The notes beneath the pieces are model-generated. The model was not told where the DNA came from, did no database searches, and was given only the letters and a program-made list of their open reading frames with translations. A DNA stretch of 64,000 bases from an uncultured Phocaeicola sp. (lineage in GTDB: Bacteria; Bacteroidota; Bacteroidia; Bacteroidales; Bacteroidaceae): the NCBI GenBank assembly GCA_947581855.1, contig CANPVZ010000001.1, positions 1-64,000 on the forward strand, in the 5' to 3' direction. Position numbers and translations under genes: made by a program. Numbering within the stretch: the first letter of the stretch is position 1; each line of letters begins with the position of its first letter. Positions 9,001 to 16,155 of the stretch are shown one piece after another.

Positions 9001-9789
9001 ATGAAAAAGATTTTATTTTTAATGGTAATGCTGCCTATGTTGCTGTTTACAGCATGTTCATCAGATGACGGAGAAGAAGGTATTAAAGCACAAAAACTAC
9101 CCCCAATAAATAATATAAGTTTAAATTACCATCCATCAGAAGAAACAGTATCATTGCCGAGAGATGTAGAATCGGAAGGGTGTATTATTAATTTAAAAGA
9201 TAATTCTTATTGGATAACCAAACTGAAATTAAGCGGAAAAACTATTTCATTCAATGTTTTAGAAAATAGCGACATAGAAACAGGACATAGGTTTGATACC
9301 ATTGTTATTAGCTATAAAAATGAAAGAATAGGCACTATATGTGTTACCCAAGCAAGACAACCTATAAGTACAAAAAGACTTGTTTGGGCAATGTCTTCTG
9401 CAATGTACAGATATTTGCCGTTAAGCGTATTTGATATGTCAGGAATAGAAATGACTAAAGCTATATATAATCTCTCTAAGACTACAAACGGGAAGGATAA
9501 CTACAAAAATTATCCTGCATTTGCATTTTGCATTGAAATGAATCATGACCCAGAAAATAATATGGAGTGGCATCTACCATCTTTATACGAAATGAAAGCG
9601 TACTCCAATGCCCAATCTTACAAAGGTACACCATTTTATCAACATAACTATTGGTGGAGTTCCACAGAAAACAAACTAAATGGTAACGCATTCTGTTTAT
9701 ATTCAGAAAGTACAGCTACAATAGGAGCAGTAAGCAAAGGTGGAGATTGGTGGGTTATGGCATTTAAAAATGGAAAAATGGAAAAATAA
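9001..9789 (+). CDS. Lipoprotein with BACON-like and lectin-fold-like (FISUMP/DUF1566-type) regions
   Basis: A 262-residue protein with a lipobox (LLFTAC, Cys19) followed by SSDDGEE, the acidic tail often seen on Bacteroidales surface-exposed lipoproteins. Residues about 40-120 form a beta-rich segment ending in VTQARQP, reminiscent of a BACON domain. The C-terminal half has WHLPSLYEM and YWWSSTEN followed by a Gly/Trp-rich end, a pattern shared by FISUMP and DUF1566 domains, which resemble C-type lectin folds. It sits in the small A/T-rich island after tRNA-His, so it was probably brought in by the decayed element. Ligand and function are unknown. Confidence 0.7.
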   Translation: MKKILFLMVMLPMLLFTACSSDDGEEGIKAQKLPPINNISLNYHPSEETVSLPRDVESEGCIINLKDNSYWITKLKLSGKTISFNVLENSDIETGHRFDTIVISYKNERIGTICVTQARQPISTKRLVWAMSSAMYRYLPLSVFDMSGIEMTKAIYNLSKTTNGKDNYKNYPAFAFCIEMNHDPENNMEWHLPSLYEMKAYSNAQSYKGTPFYQHNYWWSSTENKLNGNAFCLYSESTATIGAVSKGGDWWVMAFKNGKMEK

Positions 9790-9800
9790 TATCTAAGATT

Positions 9801-9899
9801 ATGATTGACTTTTTAACCATCGTACCCTTCGTTTTCGGAGTATTGCAAATCATCATCTTCTTCAAAGTCTGGGGAATGACAAATGAATCAAAGAAATAA
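9801..9899 (+). CDS. Small membrane peptide of 32 residues
   Basis: ATG at 9801 opens MIDFLTIVPFVFGVLQIIIF, then FKVWGMTNESKK and a TAA. One hydrophobic helix occupies about residues 3-22, followed by a short polar tail. From memory, the FGVLQIIxFFKxWGMTN pattern recurs in many small Bacteroidales proteins, which suggests a real gene rather than chance. It starts 11 bases after the lipoprotein stop and could be cotranscribed with it. No function is known to me. Confidence 0.6.
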   Translation: MIDFLTIVPFVFGVLQIIIFFKVWGMTNESKK

Positions 9900-10000
9900 G
9901 AAACAAGTACCTCAAAGATGAAGAAGAAAAGAAGTAGAGCATGACCCAACGCCAAAAATCAGCGGAGTAAGGAAACCTATAATTTAATCATTTTGCAAAT

Positions 10001-10022
10001 TGTTTTAGCAATGTTTTAGCAA
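10001..10022 (+). repeat. Tandem 11-bp direct repeat at the right end of the island
   Basis: The unit TGTTTTAGCAA is repeated twice head to tail (10001-10011 and 10012-10022). It shares the core TAGCA with the repeats at 8343-8373 at the other end of the island, so both may be integrase arm sites. No copy of the tRNA-His 3' end is visible nearby. The rest of 9900-10164 is A/T-rich and shows nothing else. Confidence 0.45.
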
Positions 10023-10164
10023 ACAGTTATAAATGATTTAATAACATATTTTAAATCAAATAATTAATTAGAATTTCACTTTAGATTGTCGTATTAATAC
10101 CCTTCCTGATAGCATGAAGAAGCATCTTGTATTATTGGAAAATGATAATCAGAGATAAAAAGCC

Positions 10165-10198
10165 GGAAGACGGGCATTAATAGACATGCCCGCCTTCC
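10165..10198 (-). terminator. Hairpin at the end of cydB
   Basis: GGAAG-A-CGGGCAT pairs with ATGCCCG-C-CTTCC (one mismatch) around the cydB stop codon. In the minus direction it is followed by a short T-rich stretch (CTTTTTATC), so it likely terminates the cyd operon. Confidence 0.6.
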
Positions 10199-11325
10199 TC
10201 CAATTCTTTTGTATCGATTTGTTTGTTGTCGATTGCCCGCCATGCATAAATAATGTAAGCTATGATAAATGGTACTAACATAGATACGTAGGCCATCGTT
10301 TTTAAAGTGAATTCGCTTGAGGAACTGTTTGCCAAAGTCAGGGAACTTTGTAAATCGGCCGTTGACGGATAATAAGCGGTATAGTTATAACCGGCGGTCA
10401 GTAAAAGAGCTACTATTGTAAAGACAGTGCCTGTCCCGGTGAACCAGATTCCTTTTATGTAGGTAATACTGAAAATGGTTTTCCCTATTCCCCATAAGAC
10501 AAGTATTACTCCTAAGAGAAATAAAACCCCTACAATGGGCATATCTAAGAAATTATTCAAATATTTATAAGGTTCCATATAAATAATTTGTGTCTCCGGG
10601 TTTACGGCGAAACCTTTACTTAACAGTGTACGAATGACAAATGCTAGAAATAAGATAAGAAAGGCAATGGCGTTCATTCGTAAGCTTCTTCGACAACGCA
10701 GAATTAATGGCGCATTGTTGATACGGTTGATGTAATAAAGAATGCCCAATACCCTTGTTAGGAAAAATACAGCAACACCGAGTATAACATTCCAAATATT
10801 CAGCAGGGCATCCAATCCGTACGAACCATTTGCCCAACTGCTTATCACAGGCATCAATTCATTACCTATATTAGCTTTGTCCACTATAAAATTGGACCCG
10901 GTAAAGAAGGTAGCCACGGCGGCGCCCAATAGTATCGGGCCTACATATCCGTTGATAACCAAAAATATCAGATACGTTCTCCTTCCCAATAAATTCCCTA
11001 GTTTAGCTTGGAATTCATAAGAAACCGCTTGTAGAACGAAACTGAAAAGTATCAGCATCCAGAGCCAATAAGCACCTCCGAAGCTGGTACTATAAAATAA
11101 AGGGAAAGAGGCAAAAAAGGCTCCTCCGAAAGTGACTAGTGTTGTAAATGTGACTTCCCATCTGCGTCCGGTAACGTTGAGTAGTAATGAACGTTCTTCT
11201 TCAGTTTTTCCTAATTGAAATAACAGGGAATTACCTCCTTGAACAAACATAAGAAATACCAGAAAGGCACATAGCAGTGATATGATGAACCACCAATAAT
11301 GTTGTAAAAATAAATAGGTTTCCAT
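10177..11325 (-). CDS. cydB: Cytochrome bd oxidase subunit II (CydB)
   Basis: A 382-residue integral membrane protein with about eight or nine helices and the CydB fold. It starts with YLFLQHYWWFIISLLCAFLVFLMFVQGG, where the Bacteroidetes form keeps the conserved F-x-QGG loop. With CydA it forms the quinol oxidase that reduces O2 with high affinity and lets anaerobes such as Bacteroides use or scavenge nanomolar O2. It follows cydA by 12 bases on the minus strand as the last gene of the operon. No CydX-like small protein is visible after it. Confidence 0.95.
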   Translation of the reverse strand: METYLFLQHYWWFIISLLCAFLVFLMFVQGGNSLLFQLGKTEEERSLLLNVTGRRWEVTFTTLVTFGGAFFASFPLFYSTSFGGAYWLWMLILFSFVLQAVSYEFQAKLGNLLGRRTYLIFLVINGYVGPILLGAAVATFFTGSNFIVDKANIGNELMPVISSWANGSYGLDALLNIWNVILGVAVFFLTRVLGILYYINRINNAPLILRCRRSLRMNAIAFLILFLAFVIRTLLSKGFAVNPETQIIYMEPYKYLNNFLDMPIVGVLFLLGVILVLWGIGKTIFSITYIKGIWFTGTGTVFTIVALLLTAGYNYTAYYPSTADLQSSLTLANSSSSEFTLKTMAYVSMLVPFIIAYIIYAWRAIDNKQIDTKELEEGGHVY

Positions 11326-11337
11326 GAGTTCTGTTTT

Positions 11338-12903
11338 TTAGATGTTAGTTGATGCTTCTCCTTCCGGACCTTTTTTAATGGCTTTCAACATGATGTTGAT
11401 CTCTGCAATCAGCAGGATGGTGAAAAGAATAAGGAATAAGAAGAAGGTTAATTGTACGGAACTTGTTTGCAATCGCGACACAGCGGCGTTGGTCGGTAAC
11501 ATATTTTGGATGGCCCATGGTTGACGCCCGGTTTCGGTTACCACCCATCCGGCTTGACTGGCAATATAAGCGAGCGGTATAGAAAGCAGGCAAAGCCATT
11601 GTATCCATTTGATACGAGTCAGGTCTTTTTTATATATAAGAAATAAAAGTACGGCAAACAACAGAATGAAATAGAATCCAAGTCCTACCATGATGCGAAA
11701 TGCGTAAAAGTTGAGTGGAACATTGGGTATTAATTGGTTTACGTCTTGGATATAGCCATATCCGAAATGTGCCATGTTATCTTGAAGCATTTTCCGGGCC
11801 TTCGTTTCAGCTTCTTTATTTCCGTCTTTCTGTGCTTGCCGGAAAGCGTCTAAAGCGGCGATGGCTTTTTTTCCGGAAGCTATTTTTTCTTCGGCGGACA
11901 GGGCTATGCCACCATCGGGAAGCGGGTAACCTCCTTCTATCAAATTTCGTATGCCGGGTACGTAACCGTTCGCTTCACGAGTGGCAAGGAAAGAAAGGTA
12001 TTTAGGTATTTTTACTTCATATAGAATAGGTTTTACCCCGTCGTCATATGCTTTTTTATCAGGATTAACGAAGCCGATAACAGTCAGCCCCAGTCCGTAA
12101 CCTCCCTCATAAAGTCCTTCCATCGCAGCTAGTTTCATAGGTTGCGTCTTGGCTGCCTGATAGCCCGATTGATCACCCGTCCAGGCCGTAATTAGTGATG
12201 CGCATAGTCCTACGAAGGCTGCTACTTTGATACTGGCAAGAGCCATTTTCTGATTCCGTTTCTTGATAAGATACCAGCAACTGATGCCAATAACAAAAAC
12301 AGCTCCTATTATCCAACTACTTAAAACCGTATGAAAAAATTTCATTACAGCAACGGGAGAGAAAGCTACCGCTATAAAGTTATCCATTTCGTTACGTACC
12401 GTTTCCGGATTAAATACCATGCCTACCGGATACTGCATCCAGGCATTAGCTACTAAAATCCACCAAGCCGACAGCGTTGCCCCGATACCTGTCAGCCAGG
12501 TAGCGGTTAAATGGAACCGTTTGCTGACTTTATTCCAGCCGAAAAACATGACGGCAATAAAGGTGGCTTCCAAGAAAAAAGCTACTATCGCTTCAATGGC
12601 CAGAGGAGCTCCGAAGATATCTCCTACAAACCAGGAATAGTTGCTCCAATTAGTGCCGAATTCAAACTCCAGAATCAATCCGGTTGCTACACCTACGGCG
12701 AAGTTGATACCGAAAAGTTTCATCCAGAACTTTGTAGTATATTTCCAGAACTCTTTTCCGGTTTTGATATACAGGCTTTCCGTAATGCCCATTATTATGG
12801 CAAGCCCTAAAGTTAAGGGTACAAATAACCAATGATAAATGGCTGTTAGTGCAAATTGTGCTCTCGACCAATCAACCAAGGAAGTGTCAATGCTTTCAAT
12901 CAT
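11338..12903 (-). CDS. cydA: Cytochrome bd oxidase subunit I (CydA)
   Basis: A 521-residue membrane subunit carrying the hemes and the quinol site. The N-terminal SRAQFALTAIYHWLFVPLTLG includes the heme b595 ligand His. A periplasmic Q-loop region follows, and near the C-terminus lies the family hallmark GWVVTETGRQPW. The length matches the usual 450-530 range. It is preceded by a DUF4492 gene with only 5 bases between and followed by cydB, so all three should be cotranscribed. Confidence 0.97.
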   Translation of the reverse strand: MIESIDTSLVDWSRAQFALTAIYHWLFVPLTLGLAIIMGITESLYIKTGKEFWKYTTKFWMKLFGINFAVGVATGLILEFEFGTNWSNYSWFVGDIFGAPLAIEAIVAFFLEATFIAVMFFGWNKVSKRFHLTATWLTGIGATLSAWWILVANAWMQYPVGMVFNPETVRNEMDNFIAVAFSPVAVMKFFHTVLSSWIIGAVFVIGISCWYLIKKRNQKMALASIKVAAFVGLCASLITAWTGDQSGYQAAKTQPMKLAAMEGLYEGGYGLGLTVIGFVNPDKKAYDDGVKPILYEVKIPKYLSFLATREANGYVPGIRNLIEGGYPLPDGGIALSAEEKIASGKKAIAALDAFRQAQKDGNKEAETKARKMLQDNMAHFGYGYIQDVNQLIPNVPLNFYAFRIMVGLGFYFILLFAVLLFLIYKKDLTRIKWIQWLCLLSIPLAYIASQAGWVVTETGRQPWAIQNMLPTNAAVSRLQTSSVQLTFFLFLILFTILLIAEINIMLKAIKKGPEGEASTNI

Positions 12904-12908
12904 ATCGA

Positions 12909-13151
12909 TTAGTTTTTAATATTTATGTTTTTATAGGCGGCGGAACGTTGGATAAGTTCGTTTCCTACATATTCCGGTTTGTTTTCTTTATCTTTCAAGA
13001 AAGATGGAAAGAAAAATAGTCTCAAAATAAAGAACATAATAAAGAGTTTGATTAATATAAGTAACCAAAGTGTCCTGCCCCATGTCATATTACGGAAACC
13101 GTTGAGGTAGAAATACCACACTTTAACGAACGATATCTTTCCCATGTTCAT
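12909..13151 (-). CDS. DUF4492 family small membrane protein, cyd-associated
   Basis: An 80-residue protein with one long hydrophobic helix (LWLLILIKLFIMFFILRLFFFP, about residues 29-50) between basic flanks. The pattern VWYFYLNGFRNMTWGRTLW is characteristic of DUF4492, found beside cydAB in Bacteroidota and Campylobacterota. It is the first gene of the cyd operon. A role in oxidase assembly or as an accessory subunit is an inference from this linkage; it is unrelated in sequence to CydX as far as I can see. Confidence 0.8.
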   Translation of the reverse strand: MNMGKISFVKVWYFYLNGFRNMTWGRTLWLLILIKLFIMFFILRLFFFPSFLKDKENKPEYVGNELIQRSAAYKNINIKN

Positions 13152-13419
13152 TTATAAAATAGGTTATATAAATAATTCTTTATAACTCAATGATAATATA
13201 ACTGGAAGTTTGTATTCCGGTGTCTAATGCTACTATCGGAAATGTACTCGTGACAACGGATAAATAACTTCTTCATTTGTTTTAAATATATGATAACTTA
13301 TTTCGAATCCTCTTTAAAGAAATAATGTTCCTTTTTCTATAAACAAGTTTAAAGGTACTTTTTCTTTTGATATCTACGCTTTTTTACTAGAAATATTTCA
13401 GAAACCCACAAGAAAACGT

Positions 13420-13427
13420 TATTTTTG
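13420..13427 (+). promoter_or_regulatory. -7 promoter element for the riboswitch leader
   Basis: TATTTTTG matches TAnnTTTG. Transcription would start near 13433 and give a leader of about 70 bases containing the preQ1 riboswitch. Bases 13152-13419 between the cyd operon and this promoter show nothing else I recognise. Confidence 0.55.
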
Positions 13428-13467
13428 CAGCCTCAATTATAGAGTAATTGCCTTTCCGCTTCGGTGG

Positions 13468-13500
13468 ACGAGTGCTTGACTTAACCTCGTAAAAAACAAG
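13468..13500 (+). promoter_or_regulatory. preQ1-I riboswitch
   Basis: The H-type pseudoknot can be laid out fully. P1 is ACGAG (13468-13472) with CTCGT (13486-13490). P2 is CTTG (13475-13478) with CAAG (13497-13500). The L2 segment ends in TTAAC just before P1, where the ligand-binding C is expected, and L3 is the A6 tract 13491-13496. The start codon is at 13505, so ligand-stabilised P2 would cover the ribosome landing site and block translation. A short UUCG-capped hairpin lies just upstream (about 13455-13468). The gene controlled is a COG1738 transporter, a known target of this class. Confidence 0.82.
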
Positions 13501-13504
13501 AAAG

Positions 13505-14188
13505 ATGAAAAATAATACAGTATCCGTCTCCTTCATGATGTTGGGGATTCTTTTCTGTGTATGCCTAGTGGCATCTAATTTATTGGAAACAAAAGTGGTT
13601 TTGTTGGGGAACATACCTATTACTGCCGGTTTCCTTGTTTTTCCCATTTCATATATTATCAATGATTGTATAGCCGAAGTTTGGGGCTATAAAAAAGCTC
13701 GCCTGATTATTTGGATGGGATTTCTGATGAACTTTTTGGTTGTTTGCTTGTCGCAAATAGCTGTATGGCTCCCTGCCGCACCTTTTTGGAAAGGTGAAGA
13801 AGCTTTTAATTTTGTTTTCGGCTTGGCTCCACGTATTGCCGTTGCCAGTTTGATAGCTTTTTTAGTAGGGTCATTCCTGAATGCATATGTAATGAGCCGG
13901 ATGAAACTGGCTTCGAGAGGGAAACATTTTTCCACTCGTGCGATTCTGTCTACACTGGCCGGTGAGAGTGCCGATTCATTGATCTTTTTCCCTATTGCTT
14001 TCGGTGGTTTGATTCCTGTAACCGATTTATTGAAAATGATGCTGATACAGGCTGTTGCTAAGACCCTATACGAGATACTGGTGTTGCCGGTAACTGTTCG
14101 GGTGGTGAATTTCATTAAAAAGGAAGAAGGAAGCGATGTCTTTGATGAAGATATCTCTTATAATATTCTGAAGGTGAAAGATTTTTAA
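13505..14188 (+). CDS. Queuosine precursor transporter (YhhQ/YpdP, COG1738)
   Basis: A 227-residue inner membrane protein with about six helices. The segments ETKVVLLGNIPITAGFLVFPISYIINDCIAEVWGYKKAR and GESADSLIFFPIAFGG are typical of the COG1738/YhhQ family, which imports preQ0 or preQ1 for queuosine synthesis. A preQ1-I riboswitch abuts the start, and queC follows 150 bases downstream, so both context and sequence agree. Expression should fall when preQ1 is plentiful. Confidence 0.92.
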   Translation: MKNNTVSVSFMMLGILFCVCLVASNLLETKVVLLGNIPITAGFLVFPISYIINDCIAEVWGYKKARLIIWMGFLMNFLVVCLSQIAVWLPAAPFWKGEEAFNFVFGLAPRIAVASLIAFLVGSFLNAYVMSRMKLASRGKHFSTRAILSTLAGESADSLIFFPIAFGGLIPVTDLLKMMLIQAVAKTLYEILVLPVTVRVVNFIKKEEGSDVFDEDISYNILKVKDF

Positions 14189-14338
14189 TTTTTTTGTGTT
14201 ACTTGAAAGCATAAAAAAGTAGTATTCCCGTTGTCTTTTCGGAGTAGGTTATACTCTGAAATGAAGTATCGGTATTTTTTGAAATAAATAAAGAGGTTAT
14301 TCAATAGCCTTGTCAAGTTAAGATGTGATATAATTTTT

Positions 14339-15022
14339 ATGATGAATAAAGAAGCTGTATTAGTGGTATTTAGCGGTGGGCAAGATTCTACCACCTGTCT
14401 GTTTTGGGCAAAGAAAAATTTTAAAAAGGTGTATGCTTTAAGTTTTCTATACGGGCAAAAGCATCGGAAAGAAGTGGAACTGGCGCGTGATATAGCCAAA
14501 GAAGCCGAGGTGGAGTTTGAGATAATGGATGTTTCGTTTATAGCTCATTTAGGGAAGAATTCTTTAACGGATACTTCTATTGAGATGGATCAAGTTAAAC
14601 CTGATGGCAGTTTTCCTAATACTTTCGTTCCCGGTAGGAATCTTTTTTTTCTGAGTATTGCGGCTGTTTATGCCCGTGAAAAAGGAATTAACCATATCGT
14701 TACGGGAGTGTCTCAAACTGATTTTAGCGGATACCCTGATTGTCGGGATGCTTTTATCAAGTCGTTGAACGTGACTTTAAATCTGGCTATGGACGAACAA
14801 TTTGTTATTCACACCCCTTTGATGTGGATTGATAAAGCGGAGACATGGGCGTTAGCGGATGAATTAGGGGTGTTGGAGCTGGTGCGAAACAAAACATTGA
14901 CTTGTTATAACGGTGTGATGGGTGACGGATGTGGGCATTGTCCGGCTTGTCGTTTACGTGGAGAAGGACTCAAGAAATATTTTGCGAGTGATATTTATCG
15001 GTTACGCCATAATAATAAGTAA
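14339..15022 (+). CDS. queC: 7-cyano-7-deazaguanine synthase QueC
   Basis: Converts 7-carboxy-7-deazaguanine to preQ0 with ATP and ammonia. The 227-residue protein has the PP-loop SGGQDS (about residues 12-17), the [16 protein letters not shown] substrate region and a C-terminal zinc site (Cys in TCYNG, then CGHCPAC). The start may be either of two adjacent ATG codons. It lies 150 bases after the transporter and could share its riboswitch-controlled transcript; a 7-bp hairpin at about 14292-14308 sits in the gap. Confidence 0.96.
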   Translation: MMNKEAVLVVFSGGQDSTTCLFWAKKNFKKVYALSFLYGQKHRKEVELARDIAKEAEVEFEIMDVSFIAHLGKNSLTDTSIEMDQVKPDGSFPNTFVPGRNLFFLSIAAVYAREKGINHIVTGVSQTDFSGYPDCRDAFIKSLNVTLNLAMDEQFVIHTPLMWIDKAETWALADELGVLELVRNKTLTCYNGVMGDGCGHCPACRLRGEGLKKYFASDIYRLRHNNK

Positions 15023-15084
15023 TTAAAAACAAAAAAAATGGTTTTCGGATAACAACGAATTGCAAAAAGTATTACTTTTGTCAC

Positions 15085-15172
15085 GGAAAGATGCCAGAGT
15101 GACCGAATGGGCCGGACTCGAAATCCGGTGAACGGCTTGTCCGTTCCGTGGGTTTGAATCCCACTCTTTCCG
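15085..15172 (+). tRNA. tRNA-Ser (anticodon CGA)
   Basis: An 88-base class II tRNA: acceptor arms GGAAAGA/TCTTTCC, anticodon stem CCGGA/TCCGG with loop CTCGAAA and anticodon CGA at 15119-15121, a long variable arm (AACGGCTTGTCCGTT region) and T arm GTGGG/CCCAC with TTTGAAT. The discriminator is G at 15172 and CCA is not encoded. It reads UCG codons. Confidence 0.96.
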
Positions 15173-15230
15173 CTTGAAATAGTATTACTAACTATCCCTA
15201 AGGTACTTAGCCGTAATAACCGGATAATTT

Positions 15231-15989
15231 TCAGTTAACGCACACCAATGGAAAATAATGAGAGAACAATTCTTTTGCCCGATTGAGTTGTTCGGGCGTG
15301 TTTTCTTTTACATCCTTCAGCAAATAAGGTTTTCCCAAAGCTTCGTATTTATGTACGCCCAGTGTATGATAGGGGAGTATTTCGACTCGCTGAATCATGT
15401 GGTAATTTTTAAAATGCTCTCCTAATGCCTTGATATCTTCTTCAAAATCCGAATATCCCGGTACAAGAACATAACGCAACCAAAAAGGTTTTTCATGTTT
15501 TTCAAGCCATTCGGCTGTAGCTAATGTTTGGTTGTTTGTTTTTCCGGTAAGGTGTTGATGACGGAGAGGATTAAATTGCTTGACATCCAGTAAGACAAGA
15601 TCTGTTAAAGTGAGAAGTTCTTCTACTGCTTCATTCCATAATCCTCCGTTACTGTCCAGGCAAATGTGGATACCGTTTTCTTTTAATTGTCTGAATAAGG
15701 GGATGAGGGCTTTTGCCTGAAAAGTGGGTTCTCCTCCGCTGAAGGTAATTCCTCCTCTTTTACCGAAAAATGGTTTCTGACTCATGGCCATCCGTACTAT
15801 TTCTTCAATAGGTGTTTCTTTTCCTCCTTTAGCGGTAATTGTATCCGGGTTGGCACAATAAAGACAACGGAAGTTGCACCCTTGCAGAAATACAACTAAT
15901 CGTAAGCCGGGACCGTCAAAAGTACCCATCGATTCATAAGAATGGACTTTGATAGATTGAGAGTTGGAAGTTGAAATTTGAAAGTTCAT
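15231..15989 (-). CDS. pflA: Pyruvate formate-lyase activating enzyme PflA
   Basis: Radical SAM enzyme that installs the glycyl radical on PflB under anaerobic conditions. The CxxxCxxC cluster motif (CNFRCLYC) follows the substrate-recognition FDGPGLRLVVFLQG segment, and GGITFSGGEP binds SAM. I place the start at 15989 (MNFQIS); an upstream ATG at 16031 adds 14 residues not typical of the family. The length of about 252 residues is normal. It lies downstream of pflB on the minus strand, separated by a strong hairpin. Confidence 0.95.
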   Translation of the reverse strand: MNFQISTSNSQSIKVHSYESMGTFDGPGLRLVVFLQGCNFRCLYCANPDTITAKGGKETPIEEIVRMAMSQKPFFGKRGGITFSGGEPTFQAKALIPLFRQLKENGIHICLDSNGGLWNEAVEELLTLTDLVLLDVKQFNPLRHQHLTGKTNNQTLATAEWLEKHEKPFWLRYVLVPGYSDFEEDIKALGEHFKNYHMIQRVEILPYHTLGVHKYEALGKPYLLKDVKENTPEQLNRAKELFSHYFPLVCVN

Positions 15990-16083
15990 TTTAGTAGTGA
16001 GTTTTTGGTTGATTTTACAATACTTGCCCATAAACAGGTTTGTTCATTGCTATCCGATTAATTAGGATGGGAAGACTTTGTTT

Positions 16084-16129
16084 AAAGAACCATATCAAAC
16101 CCTATCATAGGGGAATGATATGGTTCTTT
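16084..16129 (-). terminator. Strong hairpin between pflB and pflA
   Basis: AAAGAACCATATCA (16084-16097) pairs perfectly with TGATATGGTTCTTT (16116-16129), with an inner CCCT/AGGG. In the direction of transcription it is followed by a weak T run (AAACAAAG), so it may be a partial terminator or a 3'-end stabiliser that sets a higher PflB to PflA ratio. Confidence 0.65.
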
Positions 16130-16155
16130 CCAACTATTCACTCTTCTCCACTTAA

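Noticed and set aside
9001..9789. Variable protein of a diversity-generating retroelement
   Set aside because: The lectin-like C-terminus invites the idea, but no reverse transcriptase, template repeat or accessory gene is present in the window.
8168..10100. Clear attL/attR duplication of the tRNA-His 3' end
   Set aside because: I looked for a second copy of the T arm and acceptor sequence up to the cyd operon and did not find one.
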